Shown here: in pieces, positions 44,773-52,867 of the stretch
Layout: each line of letters starts with the position of its first letter
Position numbering within the stretch: the stretch's first letter is position 1
Source of the DNA: Nocardioides bruguierae
Lineage (GTDB): Bacteria > Actinomycetota > Actinomycetes > Propionibacteriales > Nocardioidaceae
Direction of reading: 5' to 3'
Assembly (NCBI RefSeq): GCF_023656415.1
Contig: NZ_JAMOIL010000003.1
Coordinates: 62,001 to 126,000 of the forward strand
Length of the DNA: 64,000 nt
The notes under the pieces: generated by a model
Database searches by the model: none
Seen by the model: the letters and a program-made list of their open reading frames with translations, nothing else
What the model was told of the DNA's origin: nothing
Translations under genes and position numbers: made by a program

Positions 44773-46717
44773 GGGCACGGACGGGCATGCTCCACCGGTG
44801 CTCGTGACGCCCGCCCCCACCTTCCTCGACCTCCTGGTCGACGGAGCGCCCCTGTCCCGCTTCGACGAGCTGCTGGGGGCCGACCCCGACCCCGAGACCC
44901 GCCGCCGACGCGACCTCGCCCTCACCCTGCGCGACCTCATGGCCCGTCGCGGCGCGCGCGAGGCGGAGCTCCTGGCGCTGTACGAGACGGCCGGCGACCT
45001 CACCGCCATCCGCGACGTCGACACCATCCTGGCCGCGATCGTGCGTCGGGCCCGCCAGCTGCTGCACGCCGACATGACCTACCTGTCCCTCAACGAGGCC
45101 GACGAGGGTGGCGGGGCCTCCTACATGAAGGTCACCGACGGAGCGCTGACCGCCGAGTTCAGGCGGCTGCGTCTCCCGCTCGGCACCGGGCTGCTGGGCC
45201 TCGTCGCGCAGACGGGCCAGCCGTACTTCACCAGCGACTACCAGCACGACGAGCGGTTCGTGCACCGCCGCGAGATCGACGACGCGGTCGGCGGGGAGCT
45301 GATCCGCGCCATCCTCGGCGTCCCGCTGCTCGTCGACGGCCGCGTCATCGGCACCCTGCTCGCGACCCACCGCACGGTGCGGCGCTTCCCGCCCGAGGAG
45401 GTCTCGCTGCTGACCTCCTTCGCCGCGCACGCGGCGGTGGCGCTGGAGAACGCGCGGCTCTTCGTCGAGCTGGACGAGGCCCACCACCGTCTCCGCGAGC
45501 ACGCCCGCGGGGTCGAGCAGGCGGCCCGCGCCCACGACCGGCTCACGCGCGTGCTGCTGCACGGCGGCGACCTGGCCGACGTGGTCACCACGCTCGCCGA
45601 GGCGCTCGACGGCCGCCTCACCATCCTGGACGACGGCGGGGCACTGCTCGCCGGGTCCGGCCCCGTCCCGGCGGACTGGCCCTCGGCCGACCTCGTCGCC
45701 CGCGCCGGCCAGGCCGGCCGTGCCGTCGTCGTGCCCGCGCCGGCCGTCGTGGTGGCGCCCGCGATGGCGGGCCCCGACCACCTGGCCACCCTCGTGCTGG
45801 AGGTCTCGGAGCAGCTCACCGAGGCCGGCACACGCACGCTCGAGCGCGGCGCGATGGCCGCGGCGCTCGTGCTGCTCGGCGACCGGGCGGCCGAGGCCGC
45901 CGAGGAACGCCTGGGCTGGGCGCTGCTGGCCGACGTGCTCGCCGGCCCCGGTCTGGACCCTCTCGCCACCGGTGGGTCCGGTGCTGCCGCGCCCGAGGAA
46001 CACGACGGTGACCGGGCCCGCCGCCGTCAGCGGGCCCGACGGCACCGGGTCCTGCTGGACCAGGGCTGCGTGGTCGCGGTGGCCGAGGTCGAGGGTCTGG
46101 ACCGTGCCGCGACGGCCCGGGTCGCCGGCCGGGTCGCCCGCGACCTGCACGGCCTGGTCGGCGAGCAGCACGGCCGCCTCGTCCTGCTCGCCACCGGGCC
46201 CGGGCTGGAGCCGCTGCGGGTGGGGGAGCGGCTGCGCGAGGCGCTGGCCTCGGCCCTCACCGACCCGGAGGGCAGCGTCACCGTGGGGGTCGTCGAGGGG
46301 CCTGCCGACCCGGTCGGGCCCGGGGTCGCCGAGGCGGTCGCCGAGGCGGACGGCTGCCTGCGCGCCCAGCTGGCCCTGGGACGCACCGGGACGGTGGTCG
46401 ACCCGGCGGGCCTCGGCGTGGCGCGGCTCCTGCTGGGGCGCAGCGGCCCCGAGGAGCTCGACGCGTTCGTGAGCCGGGTGCTGGGCCCCGTCCTCGAGCA
46501 CGACGAGGCCCGCGGCAGCGACCTGCGCACGACCCTCGAGGCGTGGTTCGCGGCCGGCGGCCGGGCACCCGCCGCAGCCCGCAGCCTGCACGTGCACGCC
46601 AACACCGTGGCCCAGCGGCTGGCCCGGGTCGATGCGCTCCTGGGGGAGCGGTGGCGCGAGCCGGAGCACGCCCTGGACCTGCAGCTCGCCCTGCGGGTGC
46701 GGCGGCTGCGCACCTGA
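44765..46717 (+). CDS. GAF-domain regulator of the PucR type
   Basis: This ~650-residue regulator has a GAF sensor domain at about residues 75-225 (LYETAGDLTAIRDVDTILAAI... LPLGTGLLGLVAQTGQPYF... ILGVPLLVDGRVIGTL), a short coiled coil, a middle region and a C-terminal PucR helix-turn-helix (SLHVHANTVAQRLARVDALLG). Such proteins activate catabolic genes on binding a small ligand. The MHS transporter follows, so it may control uptake of a carboxylate. The GTG at 44765 sits in a repeat that looks like an operator, so the true start may be GTG 44798, which removes 11 residues. Confidence 0.88.
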   Translation: MTQGTDGHAPPVLVTPAPTFLDLLVDGAPLSRFDELLGADPDPETRRRRDLALTLRDLMARRGAREAELLALYETAGDLTAIRDVDTILAAIVRRARQLLHADMTYLSLNEADEGGGASYMKVTDGALTAEFRRLRLPLGTGLLGLVAQTGQPYFTSDYQHDERFVHRREIDDAVGGELIRAILGVPLLVDGRVIGTLLATHRTVRRFPPEEVSLLTSFAAHAAVALENARLFVELDEAHHRLREHARGVEQAARAHDRLTRVLLHGGDLADVVTTLAEALDGRLTILDDGGALLAGSGPVPADWPSADLVARAGQAGRAVVVPAPAVVVAPAMAGPDHLATLVLEVSEQLTEAGTRTLERGAMAAALVLLGDRAAEAAEERLGWALLADVLAGPGLDPLATGGSGAAAPEEHDGDRARRRQRARRHRVLLDQGCVVAVAEVEGLDRAATARVAGRVARDLHGLVGEQHGRLVLLATGPGLEPLRVGERLREALASALTDPEGSVTVGVVEGPADPVGPGVAEAVAEADGCLRAQLALGRTGTVVDPAGLGVARLLLGRSGPEELDAFVSRVLGPVLEHDEARGSDLRTTLEAWFAAGGRAPAAARSLHVHANTVAQRLARVDALLGERWREPEHALDLQLALRVRRLRT

Positions 46718-46732
46718 CCGACGCCCTCCCGG

Positions 46733-46785
46733 GCGCGGTGTGTCGTCGACACACCGCGCGGTGCGAACGGTGTGTCGGCCACACC
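46733..46785. promoter_or_regulatory. Two operator-like palindromes before the MHS transporter
   Basis: GCGCGGTGTGTC (46733-46744) and GACACACCGCGC (46748-46759) are exact complements around GTC. A shorter copy, GGTGTG (46769-46774) with CACACC (46780-46785), follows 10 bases on. A -10 box TACCGT lies at 46810-46815. The arrangement fits binding by the upstream PucR-type regulator. Confidence 0.65.
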
Positions 46786-46873
46786 TCGCGCCGGGAGCGA
46801 CGGCGTTCCTACCGTGGCTGGCTGTGACCGACGCCACGTGTGCCGGTCGAGACGGAGCGATGAGAGGAACCCC

Positions 46874-48241
46874 ATGAGCAGCGACGTGACCACGGCGCAG
46901 ACCGGCACCCGACCCCCAGGCGGCGAGGGCGGCTCCCGCACCCCGATCGTCAAGGTGGTGTTCGCGTCCCTCGTCGGCACCGCGGTGGAGTGGTACGACT
47001 TCTTCCTCTACGGCTCGGCGGCCGCCCTGGTCTTCGGCACCCTGTTCTTCCCCTCCTCCGACCCGGTCACCGGCACCCTGCTCGCGTTCGGCACCTACGC
47101 GCTGGGCTTCGTGGCCCGGCCCCTGGGCGGCGTCGTGTTCGGGCACTTCGGTGACCGCGTCGGCCGCAAGAAGATGCTCGTGGTCGCCCTGCTGATGATG
47201 GGCGCCTCGACCTTCGCGATCGGCCTGCTGCCGACCTACGCCTCGATCGGCCTGGGGGCGCCGATCCTGCTGCTGGCCTGCCGGCTGCTCCAGGGCTTCG
47301 CCGTCGGCGGCGAGTGGGGCGGTGCGGTGCTGATGGCCGCCGAGCACGGCGACCCCGCGCGTCGCGGGTTCTGGTCCTCGTGGCCGCAGGCCGGCGTGCC
47401 GCTGGGCAACCTGCTGGCCACGGCGGTGCTGTTCATCCTCGCGGCCGTGCAGAGCGACGAGACCTTCGAGGCGTGGGGCTGGCGTGTGCCGTTCCTGCTC
47501 TCGGCCGTGCTGGTCATCATCGGCCTGTGGGTGCGCCTGCAGCTGGAGGAGTCGAAGGTCTACAGCGACGCGAAGGCCGAGATGGCCGCCCGTACGCAGG
47601 AGGCGCCCTCCCTGCCCATCGTCCAGGTGCTGCGTCAGTACCCCCGTGAGGTCCTGGTCGCCATGGGCATGCGGATGGCGGAGAACATCTCCTACTACAT
47701 CTTCACCGTCGTGGTCCTGACCTACGCCAAGGACTTCGCGGACGTCGGCACCGACCTCATCCTCCAGATGCTCCTCATCGGTGCTGCCGGGCAGTTCTTC
47801 CTGATCCCCGCGGTCGGTGCCCTCTCCGACCGCGTCGGCCGGCGCCCGCTCTACCTGATCGGGGCCGTGGGCGTCGCGGTGTGGGCCTTCCCGTTCCTGC
47901 ACCTGGCGACCTCCGGCGAGCCCGGCAAGGTGCTGCTGGCCGTGGCGGTCGGCCTGTTCTTCCACTCGCTGATGTACTCGCCGCAGGCGGCGTTCTTCTC
48001 CGAGCTGTTCGGCACCACCGTGCGCTACACCGGCGCCTCCGTCGGCTACCAGCTGGCCTCGATCGTGGCCGGCGCCCTCGCGCCGATCATCGCGGTGCAG
48101 CTGCTCACCACCGGCGACGGGGACAACACCACCGCGGTGGCCCTCTACGTGGTCGCCGCCTCCGTCATCACCGTGGTCGCGGTGCTCGCGGCCAAGGAGA
48201 CGGCGAAGACGTCACTGGCGCACGACCGCGCGCTGGACTGA
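46874..48241 (+). CDS. MHS-family proton symporter (major facilitator)
   Basis: This 455-residue, 12-helix transporter belongs to the metabolite:H+ symporter family. Signatures are VGTAVEWYDFFLYGSAAALVF at helix 1, FGHFGDRVGRKKML in loop 2-3, LLQGFAVGGEWGGAVLMAAEH and GALSDRVGRRPLYL in loop 8-9. Relatives import shikimate, alpha-ketoglutarate, proline/betaine or other carboxylates; the substrate here is not clear. ATG 46874 follows GAGAGGAA. Palindromic sites upstream suggest control by the PucR-type protein. Confidence 0.92.
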   Translation: MSSDVTTAQTGTRPPGGEGGSRTPIVKVVFASLVGTAVEWYDFFLYGSAAALVFGTLFFPSSDPVTGTLLAFGTYALGFVARPLGGVVFGHFGDRVGRKKMLVVALLMMGASTFAIGLLPTYASIGLGAPILLLACRLLQGFAVGGEWGGAVLMAAEHGDPARRGFWSSWPQAGVPLGNLLATAVLFILAAVQSDETFEAWGWRVPFLLSAVLVIIGLWVRLQLEESKVYSDAKAEMAARTQEAPSLPIVQVLRQYPREVLVAMGMRMAENISYYIFTVVVLTYAKDFADVGTDLILQMLLIGAAGQFFLIPAVGALSDRVGRRPLYLIGAVGVAVWAFPFLHLATSGEPGKVLLAVAVGLFFHSLMYSPQAAFFSELFGTTVRYTGASVGYQLASIVAGALAPIIAVQLLTTGDGDNTTAVALYVVAASVITVVAVLAAKETAKTSLAHDRALD

Positions 48242-48261
48242 CCCCTGTCGCGCCGGGTCGG

Positions 48262-49236
48262 TCAGGCCTGCACCGTCACCACCACCGTCGTCCTCCAGGG
48301 ATCGGTGGTGGTGACGGTGTCGCCGTCGCGCTCGGCGGCCACGCCGGCCTCCTCCAGCCGCGTCGCGAGGGCGTCGAGCTCGCCTACGTCCGGCACCGCG
48401 AGGCGGACGACGCGCAGCCCGAGGCTGTCGGGTCGTTGCCCGGCCCCGGCGGCCGTCCAGGTGTTCACGCCGAGGTGGTGGTGGTACCCGCCGGCCGACA
48501 GGAAGATCGCGCCGTCGGTCCGGGCAGTGAGGGCGAGCCCGAGCGCGTCCTGGTAGAAGGCGCGGGCCTCCTCGAGGTCGCCGGCCCGCAGGTGCAGGTG
48601 GCCCAGTGTCACGCCGTCGGGGGTCGCGGTGAGGTCGGCCTCGTCGAGGTTCTCGCCGATGAACGCGTTCGGGTCCAGTGGCGCGCTGCCCATCGTCACG
48701 CCCTCCTCGGTCCACTCCCAGCCCTCGACCGGGCGGTCCAGGTACAGCTCCACGCCGTTGCCGTCGGGGTCGCCGAGGTAGAACGCCAGGCTCACGGTGT
48801 GGTCGGCCGAGCCCTGGTAGGCCGCCCCGGCGATCTGGGAGGAGCGCAGCAGCGCCGGCGCCAGCTCCGAGGCCTCGTCGTAGAGGAAGGCCGAGTGGTA
48901 GAGCCCGGCCTCCGACGGGTCGTCGGCGGGGGCGTCGTCGACCACCAGTCGCAGCAGCCCGGTGCCGTCGCTGCCGAGCAGCGTCGCCTCGTCCGTGCGC
49001 TCGAGGACCTCCAGGCCGACCCCGCGCGTGTAGAAGCGCCGCAGCCCCGGCTCGTCGGCGGTGGTGATCTCCACCGCGCCCAGGTGGGTCCCGGCGGCCA
49101 GGGCGGACGTCGGCGGGGTGCCGTCGGCCGAGACGGCCCGGTCGCCGGTGCCATCCTCGCCGCACGCGGCGAGCAGGGCGAGGGTGGCCGCGGCGGCGGT
49201 CGTGGTGGCGGCGCGGCGAAGCTGGCGGGTGGTCAC
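48262..49236 (-). CDS. VOC-fold lipoprotein, CatE-like
   Basis: This 324-residue protein contains two vicinal-oxygen-chelate modules resembling catechol 2,3-dioxygenase CatE (SLAFYLGDPDGNGVELYLDRP; LGHLHLRAGDLEEARAFYQDALG; YHHHLGVNTWTA). Unusually, it starts with a lipoprotein signal: RRAATTTAAAATLALLAAC, with Cys as lipidation site. In the second module the two His ligands are present but the usual C-terminal Glu of the E(L/Y) strand is missing (DPWRTTVVVTV). It may be a binding protein or a different enzyme outside the cell. GTG 49236 directly follows a TATCGT box. Confidence 0.82.
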   Translation of the reverse strand: MTTRQLRRAATTTAAAATLALLAACGEDGTGDRAVSADGTPPTSALAAGTHLGAVEITTADEPGLRRFYTRGVGLEVLERTDEATLLGSDGTGLLRLVVDDAPADDPSEAGLYHSAFLYDEASELAPALLRSSQIAGAAYQGSADHTVSLAFYLGDPDGNGVELYLDRPVEGWEWTEEGVTMGSAPLDPNAFIGENLDEADLTATPDGVTLGHLHLRAGDLEEARAFYQDALGLALTARTDGAIFLSAGGYHHHLGVNTWTAAGAGQRPDSLGLRVVRLAVPDVGELDALATRLEEAGVAAERDGDTVTTTDPWRTTVVVTVQA

Positions 49237-49242
49237 GCCCCG

Positions 49243-49248
49243 ACGATA
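49243..49248 (-). promoter_or_regulatory. -10 box for the VOC lipoprotein (leaderless type)
   Basis: TATCGT on the minus strand is followed by 6 bases and GTG 49236. An AT-rich patch with GTTGAAT lies just upstream, uncommon in this GC-rich DNA. Confidence 0.5.
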
Positions 49249-49284
49249 CAAGATTCAACTAACGCGCGGGCGGGGTGCGCCAGG

Positions 49285-49300
49285 GCCTGGCGCGCCAGGC
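49285..49300. repeat. 16-base perfect palindrome GCCTGGCGCGCCAGGC
   Basis: It is placed in the divergent region, 7 bases before GTG 49308. It could be an operator for either side or a translation-blocking hairpin. Confidence 0.5.
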
Positions 49301-49307
49301 TGCTCCC

Positions 49308-49604
49308 GTGGCAGGCAGAGCGGCGGAACCGACCGACGACGGGCGCTGGATCGTGGTCGACGGGCGTCGCTGGCGCGCGACCGACCCCGACGTCCCCGGG
49401 GCTCGTCGTGACGAGCTGACCAAGATCCTCATGGCCTGGCGCCGCGAGGTCCGGCGGACGCGCGGGACGGACGAGGAGCGAGCCGCGCGCGACGGCGTCC
49501 GGGCCGCCAAGGTGGCGCTGGGGGAGCGCGGCACGCCCTGGTGGGAGCAGAGCCCGGCCGAGCGGGAGGCGCGGTGGTCCGCCCACGTCCCCGACCCTCG
49601 CTGA
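49308..49604 (+). CDS. Small actinobacterial hypothetical protein
   Basis: This 98-residue soluble, basic, helical protein opens with TDDGRWIVVDGRRWRATDPDVP, a pattern I recall from short actinobacterial proteins of unknown function, and has a RRDELTKILMAWRREVRR helix and a terminal WWEQSPAEREARW. GTG 49308 is preferred to GTG 49275 because the extra 11 residues overlap the palindrome. Function not known. Confidence 0.6.
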   Translation: MAGRAAEPTDDGRWIVVDGRRWRATDPDVPGARRDELTKILMAWRREVRRTRGTDEERAARDGVRAAKVALGERGTPWWEQSPAEREARWSAHVPDPR

Positions 49605-49617
49605 GGGTGCTGCTGCG

Positions 49618-49824
49618 TCAGTGCTTGCCGGCGCCCGTGCTCAGGCGGAACGGGGCGTAGAGCGGGCAGACGCCCACTGCGGAGGTCGCCGCCATCACGG
49701 CGGCGAGGACGTACAGGATGATCGACGCGACGCCCACCGGACCGACGAGCACGCCGATCACGAGCAGGAGCGGTGCGATCACGAAGCCGCGGACGCGGCG
49801 GTCGAGCAGACCCATGTTGCGCAT
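49618..49824 (-). CDS. DUF2892 (YgaP-like) inner membrane protein
   Basis: This 68-residue protein has two helices (FVIAPLLLVIGVLVGPVGVASIILYVLAAVMAA split around Gly/Pro) and the GVCPLYAPF motif with a single Cys, typical of the DUF2892 domain of the rhodanese YgaP. The neighbouring gene supplies the rhodanese part as a separate protein. It probably handles sulfane sulfur or thiocyanate at the membrane. ATG 49824 has AAAGG upstream. Confidence 0.82.
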   Translation of the reverse strand: MRNMGLLDRRVRGFVIAPLLLVIGVLVGPVGVASIILYVLAAVMAATSAVGVCPLYAPFRLSTGAGKH

Positions 49825-49842
49825 GTGGAGGACCTTTCGCTG

Positions 49843-49886
49843 GTGCCGGCGGGGTGCCGGCGGGGTGCCGGCGGGGTGCTGACGGG
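49843..49886. repeat. Tandem 11-base units between the sulfur genes
   Basis: GTGCCGGCGGG repeats at 49843, 49854 and 49865, followed by GTGCTGACGGG at 49876. Eleven bases is close to one helical turn. Confidence 0.85.
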
Positions 49887-49900
49887 GTGCTGGTGACGGA

Positions 49901-51265
49901 TCAGGCTGACGCGGTGAGCCCGAGCTCGCCGGCGCGGTCGTAGTCGTCGTCGACCAGGACGACGTCTCGGCCGGCGCGGTCGAGCAGGCTGGCCGCGATC
50001 GAGGCGCGGAAGCCGGACTGGCAGTGGACCCAGACCTGGCCGGCGGGCACGTCGTCGAGGCGGTCGAGCAGCTCGTGCAGCGGCACGTGCACCGAGCCGG
50101 GGATCTCGGAGGCCAGGTGCTCGGAGTCCATCCGCACGTCGAGCACGAGCGGGGCCTCGCCGTCCTTGATCCGGGTGGCCAGGGCCTCGAAGTCGACCGT
50201 CTCGTAGGAGGCGGCATCGCCCGCGGTCAGGTCGGCAATGGCGCCGACGGCCGCACCGGCCGGACGCTCGATGCCGATGCGCACGAGCTGGCGCTGGGCG
50301 GCGGCCACGTCCTCGGCCGTCCCGGCGATCAGGGTCAGCGGGGTGCCCCAGGGGAGGATCCAGCCGAGGTAGGTGGAGAAGGCGCCGGAGATGTCGACCG
50401 AGATCGACCCGGGCACGTGCGCGGCGGGGTAGAGCTTCCGGTCCCGCAGGTCGACGACCCAGTGGCCGGCCTCGACGGCGGCGCGCAGGCCGGCGGCGTC
50501 CACGCTCTCGGGGGCGCTGAGGTCCGGCTCGGCCGGGCCCTCCAGGTTTCGCGGGGCCATGTGGGCGTAGTAGGCGGGGTAGGCCGCCAGTGCCGCGACG
50601 AGGCCGTCGACGAAGCTCTGCTCGTCGGGTGTGGTCAGGGCGTCGTTGCGCGCCTTCTCGGTGCCGATCGTCGAGCCGTCGCCGCCGGTCGCGGAGCCGG
50701 CCGAGCAGAAGCTGCCGAAGCCGTGCGTGGGGTAGAGCGGGGCCTCGTCGGGCAGCATCTCGGCCAGCTTGTGCGCGGTGCGGTACTGGGCGCGGGCGAG
50801 GGTGTCGGTGTGGTCGGGGCCGAGCAGGTCCGGGCGGCCCACCGAGCCGTAGAGCAGCGAGCCGCCGGTGAACACCGCCGGGTTCTCCGTGCCCGGGGTG
50901 GCGATCACGAAGCCCAGGTGGGTGTGGGTGTGGCCGGGCGTGGACACGACCTTCACCTCGAGGTCGCCGTAGGTGCGGACGTCCCCGTCGCTGACGCCGA
51001 CGCGCTCGAAGGCGACCGGGTCCTCGGCGTTGACCAGGTAGTCGGCACCGGTCTCCTGCGCCAGGTGGTAGCCGCCGGTGACGTAGTCGTTGTGGATGTG
51101 CGTCTCGGCCACCGCGACGACGCGGACGCCGATCTCGGCGGCGCGGGCGGTGACCCGGTCGGTGTCGCGCTGGGGGTCGATCACGACGGCGACGGCGCCG
51201 TCGTGGGCGAGGTAGCTGCGGTCTCCGAGCTCGCTGGTCTCGATGATCTCGACGGTGAGGGGCAC
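49901..51265 (-). CDS. Metallo-beta-lactamase-fold protein with two rhodanese domains
   Basis: This 454-residue protein resembles persulfide dioxygenase/rhodanese fusions (CstB-like). The N-terminal MBL domain has THIHNDY: His56, His58 and Asp60 are kept but the next His is Tyr61. The third ligand region reads FTGGSLLYGSVGR where ETHE1 has TGDALL. This is a subfamily pattern, and its iron chemistry is uncertain. The first rhodanese domain lacks a Cys; the second has Cys415 in VWVHCQSGFRAS. It should transfer or oxidise sulfane sulfur. GTG 51265 follows AGGAGG. A CsoR/CstR-type operator overlaps its promoter. Confidence 0.88.
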   Translation of the reverse strand: MPLTVEIIETSELGDRSYLAHDGAVAVVIDPQRDTDRVTARAAEIGVRVVAVAETHIHNDYVTGGYHLAQETGADYLVNAEDPVAFERVGVSDGDVRTYGDLEVKVVSTPGHTHTHLGFVIATPGTENPAVFTGGSLLYGSVGRPDLLGPDHTDTLARAQYRTAHKLAEMLPDEAPLYPTHGFGSFCSAGSATGGDGSTIGTEKARNDALTTPDEQSFVDGLVAALAAYPAYYAHMAPRNLEGPAEPDLSAPESVDAAGLRAAVEAGHWVVDLRDRKLYPAAHVPGSISVDISGAFSTYLGWILPWGTPLTLIAGTAEDVAAAQRQLVRIGIERPAGAAVGAIADLTAGDAASYETVDFEALATRIKDGEAPLVLDVRMDSEHLASEIPGSVHVPLHELLDRLDDVPAGQVWVHCQSGFRASIAASLLDRAGRDVVLVDDDYDRAGELGLTASA

Positions 51266-51326
51266 CGGGTCCTCCTGTGGTGGGACGGGGGCGGGCCAGC
51301 CGTGCGGCTGGTCTGTCGATGGTCCG

Positions 51327-51357
51327 AACATAACCCCCCATGGGGTTGTTCCCACAA
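51327..51357 (-). promoter_or_regulatory. Promoter and CsoR-family operator of the sulfur operon
   Basis: AACCCCCCATGGGGTT (51332-51347) has the C-tract/G-tract form of CsoR/CstR operators. On the minus strand TATGTT (51327-51332) is a good -10 box and TTGTGG (51352-51357) a fair -35 with a 19-base gap, so the operator fills the spacer, as a repressor site would. The CstR-like protein at 20894-21163 is the only member of that family in the window. Confidence 0.75.
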
Positions 51358-51457
51358 TGTACGGACCTTTTCTCGGATTGTCGACGGCGTGACCGCCGCG
51401 GCGCCTCTCAGCACAGCCATCGGTGGCCGTCGAGGCGGTCTCACGCCCGGGTCGGGG

Positions 51458-51477
51458 GTCGGACGTCACTGTCCGAC
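51458..51477. promoter_or_regulatory. Inverted repeat GTCGGAC-N6-GTCCGAC
   Basis: Exact 7-bp arms with a 6-base centre, 66 bases before the start of the MatC-like carrier. A likely operator for that gene; the regulator is unknown. Confidence 0.45.
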
Positions 51478-51543
51478 TGATGTAGGGAAGGGGGTGCACG
51501 TCCGCACACCCACCGGCCTCCGGGCCGGGCCTGAAGGAGCCCC

Positions 51544-52842
51544 GTGAACCTCGAGCTGGTCACCGTCCTGGTGCTCGCCCTGATCTTCGTGCTCGCGACC
51601 GCGCGCTCGGTCAACCTGGGCGTCCTCGCCCTCGTCGCGGCGTTCGGCGTCGGCGCCGCGGCGGGCCTGAGCACCGACGAGGTCTTCGCCGGGTTCCCGG
51701 TCGACCTGTTCGTGGCTCTGACCGGGCTGACGTTCCTGTTCGGCTTCGCCCAGCGCAACGGCACCATCGACCTGCTGCTGCGCGCGGGGCTCCGCCTCGT
51801 CCGGGGGCGGGTGGCGCTGGCCCCCTGGATCTTCTTCGCCCTCACCGGCGCGCTGATGTCCGTCGGCGCGATCTTCGCGATCGCCGTCGTCGCGCCGCTC
51901 GCGGTGCCCTTCGCTCGGCGGTACCGGATCGACCAGCTGATGATGGGCATGATGGTCGTGCACGGCGGCATGGCCGGCGCGTTCTCGCCGCTGAGCGTCT
52001 ACGGGCTCTTCGTCAACAGCTTCCTCGCCGGCGACGACCTGGGCGGCAGCCGCCTCGGCCTGTTCCTGGCCAGCTTCGTGTTCAACACCGCCATCGCCCT
52101 GGTCGTATTCCTCACCATGGGCGGTCGTTTCCTGCTCGGCCGCACCGAGGACCTCGCGGGCGCCCCCGCGTCTGAGGCAGAGGCCCCAGGTCAGACCTCC
52201 GGGCAGGCCTCCGCGCAGACCTCCGCGCAGACCTCCGCGCAGACCTCCGGGATCGACCTCTACCAGGGCGTCACCCTGCTCGGCCTGGCCGTGATGGCGG
52301 TCGGGACGGCGGCCTTCGGGCTCGACATCGGCGTGCTGTCCCTCAGTGCGGCGGCCGTGCTCGCGCTCATGCGCCCCGACGACGCCCGCGTCTGCCTGGC
52401 GAACGTCTCGTGGAGCACCGTCGTGCTCGTGGGCGGCGTGCTCACCTACATCGCGGTGCTCGAGGCCGCCGGCACCGTCGAGTGGGCCAGCGGCGGCATC
52501 GCCGCGCTCGGCGTCCCGCTCGTCGCGGCCCTGCTGCTGTGCTACCTCGCCGGCATCGTCTCGGCGTTGGCCTCCTCGATCGGCACGATCGGCGTGGCGC
52601 TGGCGATCGCCGCGCCGATGCTGGAGTCCGGCGAGCTGGGGGCGGTCGGGTTCGTGGCGGCGCTCTCGATCTCGGCCACCGTGGTCGACGTCAGCCCGTT
52701 CTCCACCAACGGCGCCCTGGTGCTGGCCAACGTCGACGCCGAGCACCGCGACGACTTCTACCGCCGCATGCTCGTCTACGCCGGCCTCGTCGTCGGCCTG
52801 GCTCCGCTCGCGGCCTGGACGTTCTCGCTGCTGCCCGTCTGA
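51544..52842 (+). CDS. MatC-like dicarboxylate carrier
   Basis: This 432-residue protein with 11-12 helices resembles the dicarboxylate carrier MatC family of the ion-transporter superfamily. Landmarks are the two inverted-repeat pore motifs, HGGMAGAFSPLSVYGLF and AALSISATVVDVSPFSTNGALVL, and paired N-terminal helices. It may import malonate or another small carboxylate; substrate not readable. The central loop holds a QTSA/QASA repeat produced by a 12-base DNA repeat. GTG 51544 follows AAGGAG. Confidence 0.82.
   Translation: MNLELVTVLVLALIFVLATARSVNLGVLALVAAFGVGAAAGLSTDEVFAGFPVDLFVALTGLTFLFGFAQRNGTIDLLLRAGLRLVRGRVALAPWIFFALTGALMSVGAIFAIAVVAPLAVPFARRYRIDQLMMGMMVVHGGMAGAFSPLSVYGLFVNSFLAGDDLGGSRLGLFLASFVFNTAIALVVFLTMGGRFLLGRTEDLAGAPASEAEAPGQTSGQASAQTSAQTSAQTSGIDLYQGVTLLGLAVMAVGTAAFGLDIGVLSLSAAAVLALMRPDDARVCLANVSWSTVVLVGGVLTYIAVLEAAGTVEWASGGIAALGVPLVAALLLCYLAGIVSALASSIGTIGVALAIAAPMLESGELGAVGFVAALSISATVVDVSPFSTNGALVLANVDAEHRDDFYRRMLVYAGLVVGLAPLAAWTFSLLPV
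52192..52251. repeat. Five tandem 12-base units in the carrier loop
   Basis: CAGACCTCCGCG and close variants repeat at 52192, 52204, 52216, 52228 and 52240, encoding Q-T/A-S-A/G units. The frame is kept by copy-number change. Confidence 0.9.
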
Positions 52843-52867
52843 GACGGGCGCCTGCGGTGGGTGCGGC

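Noticed and set aside
43622..47965. 1447-residue antisense frame opposite the FGE, PucR and MHS genes
   Set aside because: The product is His/Gln/Arg/Gly-rich with no domain; all three sense genes have diagnostic motifs.
49901..51265. Beta-lactamase, from the MBL fold
   Set aside because: Rhodanese domains, the DUF2892 partner and the CsoR-type operator point to sulfur metabolism.
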